Shown here piece by piece: positions 47,040-59,259 of a DNA stretch of 64,000 bases. Location of the stretch: the NCBI RefSeq assembly GCF_047675955.1, contig NC_132926.1, positions 15,753,326 to 15,817,325 of the forward strand. Direction: 5' to 3'. This DNA is from Chlorocebus sabaeus. Taxonomy: Eukaryota; Chordata; Mammalia; Primates; Cercopithecidae. The notes below the pieces were generated by a model, which was given only the letters and a program-made list of their open reading frames with translations, was not told the DNA's origin and did no database searches. Each line of letters begins with the position of its first letter. Position 1 is the stretch's first letter. Made by a program: the position numbers and the translations under genes.

Positions 47040-47412
47040 ATGACTCAAGGCCTTTATTTTCTCTCTTCTACTACATCTTCCCCTGATCATCTCCTTCTCC
47101 TCCTTCTGGTCTCAGTCTGAATGTACCTCCTCAGAAACCCTTCCGTTGCCTTCACCTTTGAAATATATCTTCTGTACCCTGTCCCTCTCTACCATGCTAC
47201 CATTCTTGATTGCATTTATAGCACTTACCACTCTGAAATTGTCTTATATATTTGCCTTTGTATTAATTTCCCTTTATCTCATTTCATTAAAATGTTAGCT
47301 CTATGAGAGCAAGGCCCTTGTCTGTTTTAATCATATCCAAATTCCAGTGACTTGAGCAGGACCTAATTCATAGAAAAAGTTGAATATATATTTGTTGAGT
47401 GATTCATAATTA
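47040..47412 (+). mobile_element. L2 3' end
   Basis: A clear L2: 'tgtacctcctcagaaaccct', 'tatagcacttaccactctga', 'aattgtcttatatatttgcc', 'gttagctctatgagagcaag', 'gcccttgtctgttttaatca', ending 'atatttgttgagtgattcat'. Confidence 0.9.
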
Positions 47413-50400
47413 TCATGAAAAGCCATTCTTTTGTACAGGTAAGTAAAATTTACTATGTTGGGAGAAACAAACAAAATACCAACAGAAAAACTCTAAGACC
47501 TGGTACACATAGCCACTCTTGTGGTAATTGTCTTCAACAGTTCATAGGGGTACTTCCAAGGAAGGAGTAAACTAGGCGTCAGTTAACACAGATGACTCAT
47601 TGTAAATGTGGCACCCTGACCACTGTAGACAGAGTCACAGTGAACTTACGTCTAGAACACCTATCAACAATGCAAAAGGAAGAGCTATACACACTTAGGA
47701 AAGCACTTGACTTTTCTTCATTGCATGACCTAAAAAAATATGCAATATACAAGGATGCTGAGTTGGTAGCACTGCATTTTCTGTAAAATATTTCTAACGT
47801 ATTGCAACTATTTTGAATATATCCTTTTGGGTTCAATATGACAGTTTCTCCAGATAGTTTGGAGGGTATTATTTTCTTCTTCATAACCTTCTTCCTAGCA
47901 CCATGGAAAGCTTCAGGATAAAAAGAGAACTGTGGTGATTTTCCTACTAATTAGTTGCTCTTATTAAAAAGAGCAAGATAATTGATTTTAGGATGCACTA
48001 CCCCTTATTAAGACCTAATTAAGCTGTATATCAAAGACTAATTAAATGGCATTATTCCATCTCACTGATGAGTCTTGATGTTTGGTGAATAGATTTGGGT
48101 GGTAGATGAATACTCTTGGAATAGATTTCACAGCCAGACAGATAAATATAGACTAAGAAGCTGAGTAAAGGGAATTTTCGATTATCTAAACCTAACACAC
48201 TTATTGGTATTTCTTCAGCCTGACAGCTTGAAATGCACAAAATGAAACATTTAAATACAAACTCAGCACTGTGGTAGGATAGGAAACAATGAAAGAGTAT
48301 CTTTGGAAAACTGAAAATTTAAACACACCATTAATCCTTCTAGTGAAATGGTGGACTGGAGAATCGAAGGCATTTCTTTCTTTTTTGACTTACTTTGATG
48401 AGTAAGCTACTCAGTCTTGATGAACCTCAGATAAGAGCTCACTTATACTAGTAATGGATATCTGAAAATCTGAGATATCTGAATCATTCTTGAGGTTGCC
48501 AATCACCATCCTTGCTAAATTGTTCTGTGGAATGCAATTGTCAAGGAGAGAGAGGAAAGGGGGTGGAATGGTAAGAGAATATTATCATAGTAAGGAATTG
48601 GAATATACTATGAGCCCAGAGATTGATGGAAGTGGAGCCTGGCCAAATAGAGACTGCCCTTTAAAAATATTTGGAGAGCAAGAGCTATTAATAAGATGAA
48701 TGTTTTTCAGGATTTTATTCTACACTAGAAATGAATATTTTCAACAGCAAATCAATCTCTGATAAATCAATATTTTATTTGACAAAGATCATATACTAAC
48801 ATTTCAAATGTTATGTAAATCCATTCATTGCTGTAATCCTATCAAGCTAAGCATGTACTGCCAAGGCTGTGTCTTAAGGCGGTGTCATTGTGACAATAGA
48901 AACTCATCATCCCATTTAATCTATGAGGTCACAACCTCCTTGGATTATGGTGGATAGTCTCTCAAATTCTTTGATGCTTCATAATGCAAAGGCTTTTGAA
49001 TAAATCACAAGATATTTGGAGAAAGTAATGATTTCACTATACAGCTTGGCTATATTTGATTGTCTTTAATAGTTACCTTCACTGGCAATATAATAATTTG
49101 CAAACAATAACATCAGTCATATGTCACTTCTGCACTCATTACTGGTCAAGGTATAACCCCTAGAACCAATAACCCATACTGCTGAACATCTAAATTAAAT
49201 GTCACTCTGTACTAAGTGCAGGTTTTTCATTTGAAACCGAACTTTTGTCAACTATAACATGTATTTTGAATTATCTGAAGGACATCTGCCCTTGAACTCT
49301 TTTTGCATTAATACACACAGAAGTGGAAATAGCTACAACATTACTAAGAAAAGCTGCACAAATAGAGAACTGAAATCTCTATTACAGAAAAATGAGTAAA
49401 CAATTTATTGTTAGCTATCTTTACAGAACTCATGGACAGGAGATAAAGGGTTTGACTCAAGTATTTCAAGGTTGTCATCCTACGTACTTTGTTAGATTTA
49501 ATAGAATTTATAATATGCAGATTCCTTTATAGATGAAGCTTGTACTTCCTTTTTCATTTCATATAAAAATTGTGGATTTTAACATAATTTTGGGTAATTA
49601 TACATTGCATATGATTTCTGAAAAACAATCAATTAGTAACAACTATAATTCTTTTTTTTTTGTTTTGCATTCCATGCTTGTTTTTACTAATAGAGGTGGA
49701 ACATGAAGGAAGAGTGAGGATAGAGGGTTTAATTAATCTCTTGGGTTTTCTGTCTCAATGGAAACAAATATTTCACGAGCCCAAATTATGAATCCATAAA
49801 CCTAATCAACAACATTAATAAAATAGAGAGTGAGACACATTTATTAAGTTCTCTGAGATCCTTAAAAGAAAAATACTATTGATATGTTGGGAGAAATACC
49901 AAAGATAATGGAAGACAATGACTTTGATAGAAATTTTAAGGCGATAAGCAAAGAAAGGGCACTTTATGGCAATTGTGGACAGCCAGTCCTCTGACAATTG
50001 GTTCACAACCATTAAAATGAACATAACCCTACCTAACTGCCCAGGAAATTATTGTTGAGCATTAACCTTGAATCTGAGCTCATTTGGAAACAGAAAGTCT
50101 CAAGGTACAAAGAAAAAACATTTATTTGTACTCATTACCTCAATGTTAAAGACACAGCAGTCCTTTTCCATAGACGATATAGAACATATTAGAAGACAAG
50201 ACAGAAGGTATTACACCTTCAACCTAAATTTTGAAGTACAATGGTATTTCAGTGCATTAAGAATGGGTAGTACATCATAGTAAAAGTAGCTAGCCAATAT
50301 ATGCCTTGGTTTAGGAAAATAGGAAAATTGGCATTCATTTATGAGCATTTTGGGAATTCTGCATGTTCAAATAATAATCAAAATATAACGTGTATGATTG

Positions 50401-51000
50401 CCTTACTGCCACTGGCTTCTGCTTGGTGGCAGAGATAGATGACAACAGAATTTGTGCTTGATTTGGAGGTTTTGTTTGTTCCAAACCAATTCCATCTCAG
50501 CAAATGCAATGACTTGTAAGTCTTATTGATACTAACTTGAGTGGGTGGTAGTCCCCATCTCTGAGACTTGAAGTGACTCCTCTGAAGTGTGTAATAAAAC
50601 TATGAAAATAAAAAAAATTAGAAAAGCACTTTATCTTTTAATTGCTGAATAAATTTATTTCTTTAAATTGTGTGAGAAACATATTCCAGACACTGACTCC
50701 TTTATACATTATTCTTCTTTAATCCTTTTCCTTTCTTCCCTTCTTAACTACTTGTCTTATTTCTCCTATTGTTGAAGTATGAGTTTTCATCTTGGAAAAC
50801 TGGAAAGGAAATGTGATCCTTTATCAGGCAATACTAAAGGTGATACTAAAATCTCTTTAAAATATGAACTCTTAACATTTTTTCTTCTTCAAAATTTCTG
50901 AGTACTTTCTTCCTAGTTTCTGCTGGTATTAATCTGGTAGTTTATTTAGATCCACATAGTATCTTTCATAATGACTTCTGATCTCAAGAAATTAATGGTC
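47413..51000. other. 3.6-kb repeat-poor interval
   Basis: I recognise no interspersed repeat and no gene. T-run near 49652. ORFs such as 47592-47786 plus and 47597-47884 minus overlap on opposite strands without signatures. Candidate for conserved non-coding DNA only by absence of repeats. Confidence 0.4.
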
Positions 51001-51072
51001 TTTGTTGCTTAATGCAAAGCCTTGCATATAATATGTGTTTAATGATCATCAATTGATTGAATTAATGAATCC
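51001..51072 (+). mobile_element. short L2 tail
   Basis: 'aatgcaaagccttgcatata', 'atatgtgtttaatgatcatc' and 'aattgattgaattaatgaat' resemble the L2 3' terminus. Confidence 0.5.
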
Positions 51073-51269
51073 AAAAATTACTATAGCCAGCAATGAATAT
51101 TAGGAAATAAATTTCTAAAGCTACTTAGCATTGTCTATGGTTGAAGTACGCACTTCCTTTCTTTTGGGAACATAAGATACTTTGTAAATCTATCCTTGAG
51201 CCCAGTGATTTTCAAATGATTTTGTGTGACCCACTGTGCAAAACATATTTTGCATGGTGACTCACTGCT

Positions 51270-51332
51270 CACACATATACATGCATACATACATAAACAC
51301 ATGGCCAGCACACATACATGTACATATATTAT
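51270..51332 (+). repeat. CA/TACA-rich low-complexity DNA
   Basis: 'cacacatatacatgcataca' followed by further imperfect CA, CATA and TACA units up to about 51332. Confidence 0.75.
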
Positions 51333-51374
51333 TAAAGCAAACATCTAATGAAACAATACTTATCCTTACATCTT

Positions 51375-51931
51375 TGTGGTAGGCGGAATTCTAAAATGAT
51401 TCCCAAAGAGTCATGCTGTTGTATAATGCCCTCTCCTTGAGTGGGGGCAATAACTGTGAGTATGATCAGATACTACCCCTTGATTAGGTTGCTTTATGGA
51501 AAGGTGATGGGATCTTTTTCAGATGTGATTAAATTCTCTAGTTGCTAATCAGTTGAGTTGAGGCTAATCGAAAGGGAGATTATCGCTAGTAGGCCTGGCC
51601 TAAGCTGGTGACCCCTTGAAAAGAAGGTCTGGAGATGGAAGCCATGTAGAAGTGGCAGATTCTTTCCTGCTGGTATTAAGGAAGGAAGGTATTATTAGTT
51701 CTGAAGAACATGAAATCTGCCTCCAACCACATGAGCTTCAAAGAAGACCTCAAGTCTAAGGTAGGACCCATCCTAGGCCAATACTTTATTTGAATGCTTG
51801 TAAGACCCTGAACAGAGGACTCAGCTAACCTGTGCCCCAACACCTGATCCATGGAAACTGTGAGATAAGAAAGTAATGTTTTAAGCTGCTCATTGTGGTA
51901 ATTTGTTACACAGCAGTAGAAAACTAAAACA
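51375..51931 (+). mobile_element. MLT1-like solo LTR (ERVL-MaLR)
   Basis: Starts 'tgtggtaggcggaattctaaa' and ends 'gaaaactaaaaca', the tg...ca LTR boundaries. Internal order: 'ctctccttgagtgggggcaa', 'ttgattaggttgctttatgg', 'aaagggagattatcgctagt', 'gaccccttgaaaagaaggtct', 'catggaaactgtgagataag', 'ttttaagctgctcattgtgg', 'aatttgttacacagcagtag'. No internal retroviral genes adjoin it. The LTR has the expected U3-R-U5 length but no evidence of activity. Confidence 0.85.
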
Positions 51932-52199
51932 ATCCAATTTCATTTTTCTTTTTTAAAATGCTGGTCAGAGTCAACTAAATTGATAGCATGTCAAATACAT
52001 ATGAGTCATAACCCACATTTTGAAAATCACAGCTGTATCTTAAAGCCGTATTTTCTATGGTGCTGAAATATTTATGAATAGAGGTTCATTCTTTGAGTTA
52101 AAGAATTTTATGTTTTAGGAACTCTCATACGTATTATTGGCCATTGTCATCTTCAGCATATAATGTGTTCATTTCCTAAAAGCTCCTTTTGCAAGCTGT
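51932..52199. other. unassigned AT-rich DNA
   Basis: Nothing recognised. Confidence 0.4.
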
Positions 52200-52640
52200 G
52201 TTCAAGGTATTAATATTATACTGGGCATGGTTCACAGTGGTGAACAAAATATATATGGATGGTCATGCCTTAGAACTTCAAGTGTGAGAGCTTGAAAAAA
52301 GACAAAAAAGCAAATGAATAAAACCAAACATTTAATTATAATTGCTCAATGAATATTTATTAAGTGTGATTTCAAGTATTTAATATGTTTTCAGTTGGGG
52401 GGCTAATGACAAGATAAATAAATATGTACATTATATAGCCATATTTTGAACAGTTACAATATCTAGTGGGAAAAATAGTATCTGTAAATAAATAAGTACA
52501 GCAATTATGTACACAGTATTACCAGAGCAAAAGATACGGTAGAGAGCGATTAACTCTACCTAGGGAATCCAGGGCAGACTTCTAAGAAGAGGTGACATTT
52601 TATAGGGAATCTGTGAATGGGCGGGATCTGCAAAATATGT
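52200..52640 (-). mobile_element. L2, minus strand
   Basis: Two partial antisense L2 tails are visible ('ggttcacagtggtgaacaaa' near 52230 and 'caatgaatatttattaagtg' near 52349), then 'tccagggcagacttctaaga' and 'agaggtgacattttataggg', antisense L2 internal sequence. Strongly diverged. Confidence 0.6.
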
Positions 52641-53411
52641 CCAGGTGTAGAAGAATTTTCTGTGAATGTTTTGACCATTTGCCTGAAGATCTTATAAGGA
52701 GTTTGGGCTTTGAGGCAATATAAATTACTGAAGATTTTTTTGTTTTCACAGCAGGAGTGTGACACACAATTATATACCTGAAACACAAGGGACTTACGTT
52801 ATAATGGCACTACCAGCACAAAGAGAATAAAGGTCAGTTACAAGTCACTTAAGTTCTGCAGGGGTAGACAAAGGAAGAGATGGAGAATTAGTTCTGGTGT
52901 TTGGGTTATTGTCTAAGGTAGGACTGACTAAAGTAGAAAACTTTAGGTACCCAAATTGAATGAAACTACAATAAATACCTGGATGGGAGGAGACCAAGCT
53001 TGGCTGTATTATTTTTTTCAAAAAGATTGTTTTAAATCAAGCACTCAAAGTCAACTTTATAAAACATGGTGCTCCTGAGGCCAGCCTGCATAGTTCCATT
53101 ATTGTTAAAACAGCAACACTCTTCTCCTGTTCTATACTGTTTAGGACATAGACAATGCATAGAAATAACCACGGAAACAAGGTCGAAATAAATATCACAC
53201 AGTTCACGCAATTTACTTATAGGAGTCTGTTTCCTAGGTTCCTTCTGAAGTCTATTTATCCTTGTTTTAGATACAATTCTAATAAGCTTTGTTGTTTGCC
53301 TTTCTAAGATCGGGAAGGTTAGGATCACCACATTGCGCCTTTAAAACAGTGTTACTGTCAGTTTTCAAAGGCTTTGCATTTTATTCCATAAGGAAGAATA
53401 AAGGAAACTTT
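52641..53411. other. no gene recognised
   Basis: Unique DNA; a 99-codon minus-strand ORF (53032-53331) has no family signature. Confidence 0.4.
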
Positions 53412-53463
53412 GGGGGGGGGGGTGTGTGTGTGTGTGTGCGCGCGCGCATACACATGTGTATGT
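53412..53463 (+). repeat. G11(TG)8(CG)4 compound microsatellite
   Basis: G run at 53412-53422, TG repeats at 53423-53438, CG repeats at 53439-53447, then 'atacacatgtgtatgtgg'. The alternating purine-pyrimidine part is a classic Z-DNA-prone pattern, and the CG repeats are unusual in this CpG-poor DNA. Confidence 0.95.
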
Positions 53464-54335
53464 GGTTGGGAGCGGGGTAATTAGTTCTATCTATCCAGAG
53501 AAAATTTCTTTACAAAATTAATGTCTCTTCTGGAATAAATTCAGTGATTAATTTTCAATATACGGAAAAATATTAACCAGTTGTTTTGCATTCAGCTCAG
53601 GGCACCGATTTGCTGGTGGTACTCTTCTCCTTTGCAAAATAAAAAGTGAGTCTCATGAAGAATTTTGTAATCATGATCACTTCCAAAACTAATACCCTTT
53701 GATGGTTTTAACAGGATTTTGTTCAGGATTTAATAATGTTTAGAATTATTTCTATTTCTCTAATTTAATTTTTAAAGCCACTGGTTTTCTAGAGATGGAA
53801 AAATACCAATTCAGAAAGAATCACTGTGTAAATAATTCTCATCATAAAATATCCGTTAAAAGCTTAAGGGAGGCTCCTGTTTCTCCTCTGAAACTAAAGG
53901 CAATTCTAAATAAAGAACAGCTCTAGATGCCCATTGGTTCTGAGTATAATGATTGCTAACGTTCAAACATGTTAGAAAGCTGGGTGGCTGATTTGGACCT
54001 CAAATATCCCAGTGTGCAGAATTTTGACCTCGATCAAGAGATGTGTAGCTAGTCCTCAAAGTCCCTTTAAAAACACTCCTCTATTGCTCATCATTTAAGG
54101 ATCATGATTCATTTGATTTTTTTAACAGATTTTCACTATTAAAAATGCAAATATTGACTATGAAGAAAGCATTAATATCATGTAAACTTGTACCGTGTCT
54201 GGCCATATGAAATTAATCATTCAGACCACCTAATTCTTTGTCATCATATTATTTTCATAATAAATGTTACAATTCTTATATCTTATTCTGAATACAAAAA
54301 CATATACCCTGTGTAAAAACAGTCACAGTGCCATT
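53464..54335. other. no gene or element recognised
   Basis: AT-rich unique DNA. Confidence 0.4.
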
Positions 54336-57285
54336 ATTTTTTATAACTTCAACTTTTATTTTAGATTCAGAAGACACATGTGCAAGTTTGTAACATGGGT
54401 GTATTGCATGATGCTGAGGTTTGGGATATGGATGATCCCATCACACTTATAGTGAGCATAGTACTCAACAATTAGTTTTCAACCTTCCCCCCTCTAGTTG
54501 TCTCTAGTGTTTATTGTTGCTATCTTTGTGTTCCTGAGTGCCCAATGCTTAGCTCTCACTTATAAGTAAAAACATGTGGTACTGGGTTTTCTGTTTCTGC
54601 ATTAATTCACATAGGATAATAGGTTCCAGCTGCTTCCATGCTGCAAAGGACATGATTTTAATCTTTTTAATGACTGCATAATATTCCATAGTTAGTATGT
54701 ATCACATTTTCCTTATGCAATCCACCATCGATGGGCACCTAGGTTGATTACAAGTCTTTGCTATTGTGAATAGTGCTGCGATGAACATATGAGTACATGT
54801 GTCTTTTTGGTAGAATGATTTCTTTTATTTCAGATATATACTCAGTAATGGGATTGCTGGGTGGAATGACAGTTCTTTTTTAAGTTCTTTGAGAAATCTC
54901 CAAACTGCTTTCCACAGGACCTGAACTAGTTTACATTCCCACTAGCAGTGTATAAGCATTCCCTTTTCTCCACAGACTCACCATCATCTGTTGTTTTTTG
55001 ATTTTTTAAATAAAAGCCAGTCTCATTGGTATGAGTTGATCTCATTATGGTTTTGATTTGAATTTTTCTGATAATTAGTGAAGATGAGCATTTTTTCACT
55101 TTTTTTGGCTGCTTGTGTATCTTCTTTTGGTCTGTTCATGTCGTTTGCCCACTTTTTAATGGGATTATTTTTTGTTTGTTCAATTATTCAAGTTTCTTAT
55201 AGATTCTGGATATTATCTTTGTTGAATGAATAGTATGTGAATATTTTCTCCCATTCTGTAGGTTGTCTGTTGGCTCTATTGATAGTTTCTTTTGCTGTGC
55301 AAAGGCTCCTTAATTTTAATTGGGTCTCACTTGTCAATTTTTGTTTTTGTTGCAATTGCTTTTGAGGACTTAGTCATAAATTATTTTTCAAAGCCAGTGA
55401 CCAGAATGGTGTTTCCTAGGTTTTCTTCTAGAATTATTATAGTTTGAGGTCTTACATGGAAATCTTTAATTTACCTTTAGTTAATTTTTGTATGTGGTGA
55501 AAGGAAGGGATCCAGTTTTATTTCTCTACATATAGCTACCCAGCTATCCTAGCATTACTGATTGAATAAAGAGTCCTTTTTCCATTGCTTATTTTTCTCA
55601 ACTTTGTCAAATATCAGAAGGTTTTAGGTGTGCAGCTTTGTTTCTGTGTTCTCTATTTTCTCCATTTGTCTATGTGAATGTTTGTGTACCAGTACCATGC
55701 TGTTTTGGTTACTGTAGCTTTATAGTGTAGTCAAGTAATGTGATGTCTCTGGCTTTGGTCTATCAGGATTGCTTTGGCTAGTCTGACTCTTTTGGTTTCA
55801 TGTGAATTTTGGAATACTTTTTTCTAGTTCTGTGAAAAATGACATTGGTAGTCTGATAAGAATAGCTGTGAATCTGTGGATTACTTTGGGTAGTATGGTC
55901 ACTTTAGTGATATTGATTGTTCCAGTTCATAAGTATGGAATGTTTTTTCATTTTTCTGTGTCATCTATGAATTCTTTCAGCAGTGCTTTGTAGTTCTCCT
56001 TGTAGAGATATTTCACTTCCCCGATAAGATGTATTTCTAGGTATTTCATTTTTTGTGTGTGGCTATTGTAAGTGGGATTACATTCTTAATTTGGCTCTCA
56101 GCTTGAATCTTACTGGTATGTAGAAATGGTACTGATTTCTGCACACTGACTTTGTATACTGAAACGTTATTGAAGTTGTTTATTGGTTTCAGAAGCTTTT
56201 TGGCAGAGTCTTTAGGGTTTTCTAGGTATAGAATTATATCATCAACAAAGGGAGAGTTTGAGTTCTTCTTTGTCTGCTTGGATACCTTTTATTTCTTTTT
56301 CTTGACTGATTCCTCTGGCTAGGACTTCCAGTACTATGTTGAGTAGGAGTAGTGAAAGTGGGAATCTTTGTCTTGTTCCAGTTTTCAAGGGGAATGCTGC
56401 TAGCTTTTCCCCATTCAGTATGATGTTGGCTGTGGGTATGTTATAGACAGTTCTTATGACTTTGAGGTATGTTCCTTCTATGCCTAATTGTTGAGGGTTT
56501 TTATCATGAAGAGATGCTGGATTTTTATCAAAGGCTTTTTCTGTGTCTGTTGAGATGATCGTATGGTTTTGTTTTTAATTCTGTTTATGTGATGAATTAC
56601 ATTTATTGTTTTGTGTATGTTGAAACAACCTTGCATCTCAAAAATGAAGCCTATTTGATTGTAATGAATTGACTTTATGATGTCCTACTGGATTTGGTTG
56701 GCTAATATTTTGTTGAGGAATTCTGCATCTATATTCATTGGGGATATTGGTCCGTAGTTTTCTTTTTTCACTGTGTCCTTGCCAGGCTGTTATCAGGGTG
56801 GTGCTGGCTTCATAGAATGAGTTAAAAGGAGTTCTTCCTTCTTGATTTTTTGAAATAGTTTTAGTAGAATTGGTACGAGCTCTTTTCTTGTATGTCTAGT
56901 AGAATTTAGCTGTGAATCTCTCTGATCCAGGGCTTTTTTTGGTTGATAGGCTTTTTATTGATTATTCAATTTTGGAACTCAATATTGGTCTGTTCAGTGT
57001 TGCAACTTCTTCCTGATTCAGTCTTGGGAGGTTGTGTGTTTCCAGGAATTTATCCATTTCTTCTAGATTTTCTACTTTGTGTTCATAGAAGTGTTCACAA
57101 CATTCTCTGAGGATCTTTTGTATTTCTGAGGGATCAGTTATCATATTTGTCATTTCTGATTGTGCTTATTTGGACCTTCTCTCTTTTTATTCTTTGTAAT
57201 CTAGCTAGTGGTCTTTCCATTTTGTGTATACTTTTAAATAACCAATTTTTGGTTTTGTTGATTCTTTGTGTGGATTTTTGGGTCT
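54336..57285 (-). mobile_element. 5'-truncated L1 (primate L1PA/PB-like), 2.95 kb
   Basis: The antisense L1 3' UTR starts it ('gtgcaagtttgtaacatggg', 'catgatgctgaggtttggga'), followed by ORF2 from its C-terminus backwards: 'gtctttgctattgtgaatag', 'ggattgctgggtggaatgac', 'aatctccaaactgctttcca', 'tgaatattttctcccattct', 'ttgctgtgcaaaggctcctt'. At 56962-57153 a minus-strand frame still reads 'LPRLNQEEVATLNRPI', from the ORF2 stretch between endonuclease and reverse transcriptase. The frame is otherwise broken and the endonuclease end and ORF1 are absent, so it is inactive. Homology stops near 57285. Confidence 0.93.
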
Positions 57286-57894
57286 CAACTCCGAACCATT
57301 TTTTAAAAGTCTTTAAGTCACGAACCTAGGCAAAACAAGATGCACTTGTATCAAAAGATTTGATTATAACTCAGTGTGAAGCTATTGAAACTTTGTTTTA
57401 ATGAAAGAAAAATGTGAAGACTTTAGATCATAAGAGATATTTTGTATACCTTAATATAAGAGCATGTCTTAATCATTTAAATTATGTATCACATTTATTC
57501 CTTCAATCAAAATTTACTAAGCACCCAAATCTTAGGTGGAATACAAAAAAAAAAAAAAAAAAAAAAAACAGAATAAAATATAACTAAAAGAAAAAGCTGG
57601 CAGGCGGGTCTCTTAGTAGTGCCCATCATAGTGGTAGGTCCCTCTCCAAGATGTAGAGTCTGTACTTTTTATTACTTTTATACCATTAGATAATTTGTGA
57701 ATTTTTTATAAAGTTGAGGATCAAATAGAATTGATTTATTTTGCTTTGTTTATAATTGCTTTGATGTACTTTTTTGTTCTCTGCTATTTCTGAGAAATGT
57801 ATTTTTTTTAACCTTTGGAACATTTATTTTGGGACAGTTGACAACAATAGTGACCCATGACGCTGAATCATGGCAGCCCTTCCCTCTCTGTGCA
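57286..57894. other. no gene; A24 run at 57545-57568
   Basis: A short L2/MIR-like phrase ('cttcaatcaaaatttactaag') precedes the A-run. The rest is unassigned. Confidence 0.4.
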
Positions 57895-58098
57895 CTTACG
57901 GATCTACTACTCAGAACTGGCTCCCAGGTAAGGAAGCTGTGTGAATTTGTCCAGTAATTAAGTTTCCTTGTGCCTTTGTTTCTCATGTGTGAAATGAAGA
58001 GTCTATTATTTGCTTCAGGCTGATTTAAAATAACTTTTACTGCATTTAGCACAAGGCCTGGCACATGGTAAATGCCTTATAAATATTGCTTATTAGCC
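57895..58098 (-). mobile_element. MIR SINE
   Basis: Antisense MIR: 'agctgtgtgaatttgtccag', 'ttaagtttccttgtgccttt', 'gtttctcatgtgtgaaatga', 'caaggcctggcacatggtaa', 'atgccttataaatattgctt'. Confidence 0.85.
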
Positions 58099-58104
58099 AT
58101 AGTA

Positions 58105-58558
58105 TAGTTAACTCCTAAACAATGCAGGAGTAAGGGTTGCTGGCCTCTGTGCAGCTGAAAATTCATGTACAACTTTTGACTCCCTGAAAGCTTAACTACT
58201 AATAGCTTACCATTGACAGAAGCCTTACTGATAATATAAACAGTCAATTAACACATATTTTGGATGTTATATGTATTATGCACTGTATTCTTATTTTTAA
58301 AAGTAGGCTAAAGTAAAGAAAATGTTATTAAGAATATCATAAGAAAGAGAACATGTATTTACTACTCATTAAGTGGAAATGGGTCATCATGAAGGTCTTC
58401 CTCCTTGTTGACTTCATGTTAAGTTGGCTGAGGAGGAGAAGACAAGGACTGGTCTGGCTGTCTCGGGGGGGTGGGGATGAAAAGCGTGGAGAAGGTGGAA
58501 GGGGAGGCAGGAGAGCCAGGCACATTGATGTAACTTTTATTGAAAAAGAAAAACAAGT
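58105..58558. mobile_element. Tigger-type DNA transposon (Tigger2/MER8-like), left part
   Basis: The end 'agttaactcctaaacaatgc' resembles the inverted end of the family, followed by 'aattcatgtacaacttttga', 'ctccctgaaagcttaactac', 'aatataaacagtcaattaac', 'catcatgaaggtcttcctcc' and 'ggctgaggaggagaagacaa'. The part after the Alu continues the same element. It is a non-autonomous relic with no transposase frame. A G7 run at about 58465-58471 is local decay. Confidence 0.85.
58542..58558 (+). repeat. target-site duplication of AluS, left copy
   Basis: 'gaaaaagaaaaacaagt', identical to 58866-58882. It belongs to the Tigger sequence. Confidence 0.9.
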
Positions 58559-58865
58559 CCAGGCATGGTGGCTCACTGCTGTAATCCCAGCACTTTGGGA
58601 GGCCGAGGTGGGCAGATCATGAGGTCAGGAGACCGAGACCATCCTGGCCAACATGGTGAAACCCTGTCTCTACTAAAAAAATACAAAACTTAGCTGGGCG
58701 TGGTGGTGCATGCCTATAATCCCAGCTACTTGGGAGGCTGAGGCAGAAGAATCGCTTGAACCAGGGAGTTAGAGGTTGCAGTGAGCCCAGATTGTGCCAC
58801 TGCACTCCAGCCTGGCAACAGAGCAAGACTCCATCTCAAAAAAAGAAAAGAAAAAAAAAAAAAAA
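58559..58865 (+). mobile_element. AluS (Sc/Sg-like) inserted in Tigger
   Basis: Starts 'ccaggcatggtggctcactgc', lacking the first two bases, with 'ggagaccgagaccatcctgg' and 'ccaacatggtgaaaccctgt'. Long A-tail with G interruptions. The insertion is flanked by a perfect 17-bp target duplication. Confidence 0.94.
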
Positions 58866-58882
58866 GAAAAAGAAAAACAAGT
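58866..58882 (+). repeat. target-site duplication of AluS, right copy
   Basis: Second copy of 'gaaaaagaaaaacaagt' at the end of the A-tail. Confidence 0.9.
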
Positions 58883-58935
58883 GTATAAGTGGACCTGTGC
58901 AGTTCAAGGCCATGTTTTCAAACCGTCAAGTGTAC
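58883..58935. mobile_element. Tigger-type DNA transposon, right end
   Basis: 'gtataagtggacctgtgcag', 'ttcaaggccatgttttcaaa' and 'ccgtcaagtgta' complete the transposon and form the other inverted end. Confidence 0.85.
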
Positions 58936-59259
58936 TTTTTATGATAATAGGGCATGGGATCTGGCCTCAAGTAGTTCTCAATAGTAAGGAAACCAGGCAT
59001 GCGGGCAGTGAAGTGGCAGCATTTATACCTTTAACGAAAATGAATCCAAACATGTATACCAAAGAAAAAAGAAATTTTTGTTTTGTTTAAATTCCCCTTC
59101 CTACCTTTAATTAGACTTTATAGTCTATTCTCCAATAAAGGAAATGTATAAATGAAATACAGAGTAAAAAGAGAGTTAAGTTTTGACTTTGAAACTACAA
59201 GGACCTTGGTCTAGGTGACTTACATTCACTCCCTTTGCAGGATAACTTGTTACTTTTCC
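58936..59259. other. no gene or element recognised
   Basis: Unique DNA, AT-rich. Confidence 0.4.

Noticed and set aside
53032..53331. 99-codon minus-strand ORF
   Set aside because: No recognisable motif; lies in unique DNA without exon signals.
56962..57153. 63-codon ORF with clear L1 ORF2 similarity
   Set aside because: It is a surviving frame inside a truncated, frame-broken L1 and not an independent gene.
57545..57568. A24 run considered as a retrocopy tail
   Set aside because: No polyadenylation signal in the preceding 30 bases and no recognisable transcript upstream; more likely a grown A-run.
58430..58520. G-rich stretch considered as a CpG island or G-quadruplex promoter
   Set aside because: It is short, has only a few CpGs and belongs to the Tigger element; similar G/A-rich sequence is present in other copies of that family.
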